Positions 58,580 to 64,000 of a stretch of DNA of 64,000 nucleotides are shown here, in pieces. This DNA comes from Sabethes cyaneus. Its lineage: Eukaryota; Arthropoda; Insecta; Diptera; Culicidae. The stretch covers positions 137,592,951 to 137,656,950 of the forward strand of contig NC_071355.1 of the NCBI RefSeq assembly GCF_943734655.1. The letters run 5' to 3'. Position 1 is the first letter of the stretch. Each line of letters starts with the position of its first letter. The notes under the pieces are model-generated. The model was given only the letters and a program-made list of their open reading frames with translations. It was not told where the DNA came from and ran no database searches. The position numbers were made by a program, and so were the translations under genes.

Positions 58580-59147
58580 TAGCTATAATATTTTGTCATG
58601 TTTGTTTTAGTTATAAATGTCTTTTGTTTTGATTGTACCTACAGTTGTCTCAGTTCGTCGTTAAAAATCTTTAATTTTAAGAATGTAAATGTCTTCTTTA
58701 GTTTTTCTGTGCATATCTGTCGTCTGCAAAAGATTAATATTTGTAGTCTGTCTCAGTTTAGTACAGTTTGTTGGTGAAAAAACCTTTCCAAAAACTTCGC
58801 TACTATCATAGTTGAACCTACTTTTCAAACTTCGCACACTAACTGTTTTCACCGTTGCTATCTAATTGGGAAGGGGTGGTAGGGAAATTGTGCTTCTGAG
58901 TGGGTTTTATGGAGGCTAGTATCCCTGCATATGTATGGTTTAATCCATCTACGTCGCTCCGTCTGTTGATTGTATTGGGTGTATTGTAGATATGGCACAT
59001 TTCTAATATTGGGAGAGCTTTTTTCTTGTAACTGCGATCGACTATTTTGGTGTTGGGTAGATCAAATCTGTGGTTGTTATCTATGCAGTGTTCTACGAGA
59101 GCGGTTTTTTCTCTGAGAGCTCTTATCTGGTTATCAGCTGTTGTGAG

Positions 59148-59539
59148 CAGGGATGGTTCGATCACTTTGACTCAATTTTGATTCATTTGACACTACCGTC
59201 TCAGCCGAGTAAAATTTGACAAAGTCATGTATGAGACATTTGTAGAACTCGTTATTATTTACAATTTTGCAGAATAAAGTGTTGCTATAATTTTTGAAGT
59301 TACGGCGCTACAATGCTAGTACCTCTTTAGTAACTAAATGAACGTTCATTTAGTTACTAATGAGATACTAGCATTGTAGCACCGTAACTACAAAAGATAC
59401 TGCAACACTTTATTCAGCAAAATTGTAGATCTAGTTATTATCTACAAATGTCCCATACATCAATTTGTCAAATTCTGCTCGGTGAGGACGCTACTGTCAA
59501 ATGAATCTAAATTGAGTCAAAGTGATCGAACCATCGCTG
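59148..59539. mobile_element. hAT-type foldback MITE with perfect 8-bp target duplication
   Basis: 392 bp, nearly a perfect hairpin centred near 59345 (aatgaacgttcattt). Ends CAGGGATGGTTCGATC and the complement of CAGCGATGGTTCGATC. Both sides carry gttgtgag (59140-59147 and 59540-59547). It interrupts the Penelope-like endonuclease frame. Partial copies of the family are at 13130-13550, 14758-14905 and 19425-19590. Confidence 0.95.
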
Positions 59540-60079
59540 GTTGTGAGTCCGTTTTTTATAAACTTGTCCAGCTGATTGATAGTGGTTTGGTGGCCAGAGA
59601 GTCTTGTTTTGAGATGGTTGGTTGTCATCCCAATGTATATTGACTCGCATTCTCTACATTTGGTACTATAAATGACGTTGTGTTGCATTAGTGTTGGGAG
59701 AGTGTCTTTAATTGGTGGGAGGAGAGCGCTTAGATTATTGGTGTTTGAGTATGCAATTTTGATATCACCAAGTTCTCTTTTGAGAATTTTGGCAATTCGA
59801 GGTGATGTGAAGGTGCTATGTGTGGGATTGATCTGTAAAGTTGTGTGGGTTGCGTTACTAGAAATGGTTGCTGGTTAGATGGTATTTGGCTTTCTCGATC
59901 TTCTGGTGATGATGCTGTCTGGGTAGGCGATGGTCTATGCATGGCTGGCTGTTGGTTGGATGTCGTTGTATTGCTGGATTTACATGGTGTGTTCGGTGGT
60001 GGTGGCAGTTCTAATTTCCGTAAAAGACTGAAAAGGCCAAAAAAGTGTATTTCAGTCGAAAATGCTCAAAGTTGACCCG

Positions 60080-60760
60080 GGCTGACGGACGATGCATCAG
60101 TATTTCAGCAATATATGGGAAACCGCAACTTTTCTGGTGGACTGGATTCAGGGTATATTGGTCAAAGTCCCTAAAAAAGATGACATAACTGAATGCGATA
60201 GCATAACCGGCGTAGCATCACTTTCCTCTATATTACTTGAAAAGTAATCGGTAAGGTAATCCTCAACCGGATTCAGGAGAAGATCGACGCAACTCTCGCT
60301 GGATTCCGTGCTAGCCGATCATGTGTAGACCGTATCACAACACGCCGAATTATATTGGAGCAGTTCAACTAGTTCCAGGACTCTCTACTGCTGGTGTAGG
60401 CTAGCCCATTTCATCGAGGCACAGAACGAGGTGTTCTCGTGCAAGGTTTTGCACATCGCCGTCTTGTCCAACCCTATAGGTGTTACTGCTGGCGTGAGTT
60501 GAGCTGCATTTTATCACCGCTCGTTATGGATGTGATATTAGTTGGAGAGTAATTGACAGTAAACCAAATCGAGGATTATCTTGGAATCCTTTAACGATAA
60601 AGCAGCTAAATGACCTCGACCTAGCCGACAACATTGTCTTGCTCGCATAACGCCTAAACGATATGCAGAGCAAGTTAGGTGACCTCTCCGAGAGCTCGCA
60701 GCTAGCAGATCTCACAGTAGTGAACACTGACAATCCCATAAACTTCACAGTAGCGAGACA
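60080..60760 (+). pseudogene. Degenerate non-LTR reverse transcriptase (R1/I-like type)
   Basis: Plus-strand pieces in several frames recall the thumbed RT of these elements: 'GILVKVPKKDDITECDS' (near 60150-60200), 'AGFRAxRSCVD'-like DNA at 60300-60330, 'SCKVLHIAVLSNPIGVTAGV' (near 60440-60495) and 'LNDLDLADNIVLLA'-like DNA at 60610-60650. The C-terminal tail of the same protein type (CNPQGHRRRGRTRGSWRR) is at 61600-61720. The interval 60820-61440 is inserted material. Confidence 0.75.
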
Positions 60761-60847
60761 ACAATTCGCTTCGCTTTCCGCAGGTTGCTATGGAAAGACC
60801 CGTTCCGTCTACCTAGTTATGCCGCTGTCAACTGATTGATTTAGAAT

Positions 60848-61085
60848 CTCTCTTTGTTCGTAGAACTGCCTCTAGAGCTTTGTTTATTGCGGACTGCCTG
60901 CAGGGTAGAATAGACAGCCTTGCGCTTATGGAGCAGATTAACATAAATGTGTAACCTCGAGCACTGCGCAATAGTGCAATGCTGAGAAGCCTCGTCGCAC
61001 TAATTACTCTATAAATGGCGCTATCGGTGGCCTGCAGCGGGTTTTTAATCAAGAGTTATCGTTATTCGATTTTCATCTGCCACGT
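60848..61085 (+). pseudogene. C-terminal fragment of a different non-LTR reverse transcriptase
   Basis: Plus frame 'FVRTASRALFIADCLQGRID' then 'LMEQININV' and 'ALRNSAMLRSLVALIT' match the usual C-terminus of Jockey/CR1-group RT proteins. Two stops are visible. It appears to be part of the material that split the RT at 60080-60760 from its tail at 61440-61770. Confidence 0.55.
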
Positions 61086-61146
61086 CGAATACTTTGCAGC
61101 TTTGTCTGTAGACAAAGCGAAGGGCACAATATATTTTCGTGGTCGG

Positions 61147-61330
61147 GGTCAGTCCCGGAGTAGTGGTTAGCATTCACGCCTCTCCCACGGAGGACCCGGG
61201 TTCAAGTCCCAACCCCGCAGAAGTCACGAATGACCCAAGCTGGATCAAACAAAAAAATTCGTGGCAACAATCGCCCACATTAAGCAAAAACTCAAACCAA
61301 TCATACCAGATTGCATTCAAGACGAGCAAA
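61147..61330 (+). repeat. tRNA-derived SINE (plus strand)
   Basis: GTCCCGGAGTAGTGG with an A box (TAGTGGTTAGC), CACGCCTCTCCCACGGAGG, B box GGGTTCAAGTCCC, and the post-tRNA block gcagaagtcacgaatgac shared with the minus-strand copy at 32790-32942. The 3' part has an A run and ends near 61330. Confidence 0.75.
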
Positions 61331-61439
61331 AGTAACGTAGTTGCATTTTATTGAGTTACATAACGTTAGCGTTACAAAGCTAACCTCCGATTTGCTCTCA
61401 ATTAGACGCGAGGCGAGGCACGCGGGCTACAGCTAGGAA

Positions 61440-61770
61440 ATGAATAAATAATAAATAACAAGTTGAGCAGATAGATACCTTCCAATATCCTGGTAGCCAG
61501 ACAACGCCCGATGATGGTACCAAAACTGATATAGCCACATGAATCAGAAAGGCCAGAGTGCCTTTGCAAGTCAGCGAAACATTTGGCTCACAAACCACAT
61601 TACTCATACACATTACAACCCCGAGATCTGCAGAGAATCACTCGACTGCAATCCGCAAGGACACCGTAGAAGAGGCAGAACCAGAGGCTCCTGGCGACGC
61701 AGCGTAGCCAACGGCTCTAGATGAAAACCTGTCCTGGCGACAGGTAAAAGCCATAGCGAGTAATCGTATA
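61440..61770 (+). pseudogene. Tail of the R1/I-like reverse transcriptase
   Basis: Plus-strand pieces NQKGQSAFASQRNIW, then EICRESLDCNPQGHRRRGRTRGSWRRS (61620-61712), a typical C-terminal end (Gly/Arg-rich patch then RGSWRR). It continues the RT remnant at 60080-60760 after an interruption of about 680 bp. Confidence 0.75.
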
Positions 61771-62439
61771 AGCAGTGGAGAACTCTGATTTCATCGCTTT
61801 ATTCTGCCGGACCGGCGGACATGGACAAATCATTATGTCCACCTTGTTCGCCACAAAACACCAGTTTACCTTAGTTTGCTTCATGTTTTTGGGACCCACT
61901 TAAGGTTCCGCTTGACGATGGCCCAATATCTCTAGATTGGACAAAATTCTGGCGTTTTGAAAGCATTTTTGGCCTTGTTGTTGGAGGCATACCACGTCAT
62001 GGCCTTTGCTCTGTAATGGCAAAATTCCAAATCTGGCCAAAACAGCACGGAACGTTGCTTCAAGAAAAATAGCAACGTTTTTCCAGGCACTCGTTCACTT
62101 AGTGAATGAGTTGCTTCAGTTGCTCAAATCGAAGCTTTTCTCCTCACCCGTGTATAGTTATTGTTTAGATTTATAACCATCGAACTGTCAAAAATAACTA
62201 TGCTGCAAGCTGCGTTATTATGAATTGCAGGGGGAATAACTATTGATCTGTTAAAAGTTTAAAAAAATCGCGAAATAACTCACAACCTAAGATGCTCAAA
62301 AATAACTCTTTGGATCACTACATTTCTATAGAGTTAATGCCATAGGGCATATTTTTTGTAATCAGAATTTAACTATTTTTCACGAGGTTCTGTATGATGT
62401 TCATTGTTTTATATAAAAATTATATACTAATCATGTTTT

Positions 62440-62515
62440 CATGTTGAAGAAGCTCTTGCAAAAGAGGCCAAATATATTGAAACGTCGGGCATAGAAAAGA
62501 AAGTGTCGTTTTGCT
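62440..62515 (+). repeat. Penelope-like terminal fragment
   Basis: 'gttgaagaagctcttgcaaaagaggcc' (ctctt/aagag stem, split description) is followed by 'attgaaacgtcgggc'. The layout, a small hairpin then GAAACGTCGG, resembles the Penelope terminus at 58543-58579, in the opposite orientation. 61770-62430 shows no gene that I can support. Confidence 0.5.
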
Positions 62516-63359
62516 TTGCCGATTGGCTGTCCATGCCGAAAAAATAAAGTCAGTAATGAAGAGTACCCCAAAATACACACAAGCACACATAAAAGTTCAC
62601 TAAGCATATCACTCGTTCAGTAGCGTTATAACAAACATAATTACAGTGCATTACAACTGGACGATACCGCAGTAGATCTAAGTACTGGTGATGTGACACA
62701 AATAAGGGGATTCAAGCAAGATGGGCAACGTTCTCAAATCTTTCTATAAAAGTGAGGAACGTGGATCACGCGTAACTGATATCTTATAGTTTCTCATAGG
62801 AATAAACCACAGTGCATTTAAATATTAAAATTATAACTGAACGGTGGATAAGCTAAGTGTGGAAACGTCATTATTAGGAATTAATTGTACAAGGAATCGA
62901 TAATTATCAAAGTGTTTAAATTGATCCTTGAGCGCGGTGTCGGGTGGCCAGTTGCTGATGTTAATAGGAATAGTACGCTACGATATCCATGTTGTTTTAT
63001 GAGCATATAATTGTTTACTAATTGAGTGCAACGAAAGAAGTGCCAGTGAATAGCAATTGCAAGCTGCTAAGAGATTACATAAATTTGCATGAGCTGACAA
63101 CTGCTATCTTTCATCTCTTGGTTTGTGAAACCTACGAAACCTGACTGAAGGAGAGTGGATTGAAGAGCAATATTTGCAAGCGTTACCCATCCGACAAAGC
63201 GATGGTTAGGCATGGGCCGTAGTTCCTATCAACAGTTTTCTCAACAGTGTACGAGGATGATTGATGACAATAATAATAAACATTTGCGCGTAATCAACGG
63301 AGAATCGTGATCTGGATCTGACTTTAACGGAACGATGAACGATCGGGCTATGATGTAAA

Positions 63360-63412
63360 ATGAGAAACATTCCATTGATCGTCTGTATGATTTTCATGTT
63401 CGTCAGAGTAAG
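63360..63412 (+). other. Candidate first exon with signal peptide
   Basis: An ATG at 63360 begins MRNIPLIVCMIFMFVRV, a short basic start and hydrophobic run, and is followed at 63413 by a good donor (agGTAAGAAT). A possible acceptor (tgttttcag) ends at 63964, but the in-phase continuation stops after a few codons, so the exon may be chance or the true second exon may lie outside the window. 62530-63350 may be 5' leader; nothing else is recognised there. Confidence 0.25.
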
Positions 63413-64000
63413 GTAAGAATCATAACACCCATGTCACACGTAATAAAACAAACAAACGTTGACATCCCTTGTGAGGCTTACAATGCAAAATTCTTGTTAT
63501 TTTATTGTTTTTAAGCAGATATTACTTTTTCTTATCGTGTTTTGTAAATAAGCCTGAGATCGAAAAGTAAATCAGACATTGGAAAAAATGTAGACTCAAA
63601 TAATAGAACGTTCATAGATGCCTTCCTTCGATTGACTGGAATTGTGAAATCCTATTTTCGAATTCATTCAAATTGAACAGTCCGCAAGAATATCCGATAC
63701 GAGAGCAAATAATAATCATTAGATGTCAACCTGAGAGGAGAATATGCATAACGATACGATATATCAGCATTGATCAAAAAAAATTTGATGCAATACTTTA
63801 AATGATTTTGAAACCACTTTAGTTTGAGCTGGAAATAAAATGCTCATTTACTTATATTACTTTATTTTAATTCTGATACGTCGTATAGGGAAAATCTCGG
63901 ATAAGTAACAAGAGCTACGCAACTCTACTAATCTTGATCTGAAATCTTCTGTTCTTGTTTTCAGAATAACACGTTCATAGTAAGAAGAAACAAATGAGCT

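Larger units (their letters stand above)
58490..60060 (-). pseudogene. Penelope-like element: linker, GIY-YIG endonuclease and 3' terminal region
   Basis: Penelope-like elements encode a reverse transcriptase followed by a GIY-YIG endonuclease. Only the end is here. From the right on the minus strand: a Ser/Pro-rich linker (59730-60000), then the endonuclease start NVIYSTKCRECESIYIGMTT (VIY..YIG core) with LKTRLSGHQ (59497-59688). The rest is at 58839-59139 (TALVEHCIDNNHRFDLPNTK and ILEM, holding the conserved His and Glu). A 392-bp MITE plus its 8-bp duplication separates the halves. One further frame change lies in the linker near 59745. No RT is visible. The 3' region at 58490-58600 has 'gaaacgtcggagtga', as in Penelope terminal repeats. 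Confidence 0.85.

Overview
The window is eukaryotic nuclear DNA from a mosquito, most likely a culicine (Aedes-type). Spliced genes with GT-AG introns sit as islands in a sea of transposable elements: non-LTR retrotransposons of RTE and CR1 type, a Ty3/gypsy gag remnant, a Penelope-like element, tRNA-derived SINEs and many hairpin MITEs. There is no bacterial, phage, CRISPR, plasmid or rRNA content. The species call is an inference from element content and protein similarity, not from a search.

Three host genes can be supported. (1) 499-3880, minus: DNA mismatch-repair ATPase MSH2 (Drosophila spellchecker1), five exons and about 888 codons, lacking only the short first exon. (2) 8432-12872, plus: a six-exon gene for a secreted, Gln/Asn/Thr-rich protein of 721 residues that I do not recognise. 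All its splice phases agree and one large intron is swollen by two MITEs. (3) 37149-42140, minus: an internal part of an insect protein resembling the N-terminal region of PEP-synthase/pyruvate-phosphate-dikinase-like phosphotransferases, with a 3.5 kb intron full of repeats.

Layout. 1-498: MITE end and a dispersed repeat. 499-3880: MSH2. 3.9-8.4 kb: large inverted-repeat element (4711-6314) and smaller hairpins. 8.4-12.9 kb: secreted-protein gene. 13-22 kb: nested and solo MITEs, an RTE 3' fragment, an old degenerate RT. 22.1-25.7 kb, minus: CR1-type retrotransposon. 26.6-30.0 kb, plus: nearly complete RTE-type retrotransposon with 14-bp target duplications, inserted next to or into a minisatellite (30.0-30.5 kb). 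31-37 kb: gypsy gag remnant, SINE, a 1.36 kb TIR element, dispersed repeats. 37.1-42.1 kb: phosphotransferase-like gene. 42.9-45.0 kb: 2.1 kb TIR element. 45.9-49.4 kb, minus: second CR1-type element. 49.5-58 kb: mostly unrecognised AT-rich DNA with inverted repeats. 58.5-60.1 kb, minus: Penelope-like element split by a hAT-type MITE. 60.1-61.8 kb: degenerate RT pieces and a SINE. 62.5-64 kb: unassigned, with a weak candidate first exon.

The host genes do not form a pathway. The window reads as a record of layered transposition. The clearest events are an 8-bp-TSD hAT MITE inside the Penelope endonuclease ORF (its removal restores the reading frame exactly), a MITE within a MITE at 13.1-13.55 kb, and the TSD-flanked RTE copy. 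I found no convincing new molecular system; the unknown secreted protein, whose tail could mature to an amidated peptide, is the best biological lead.
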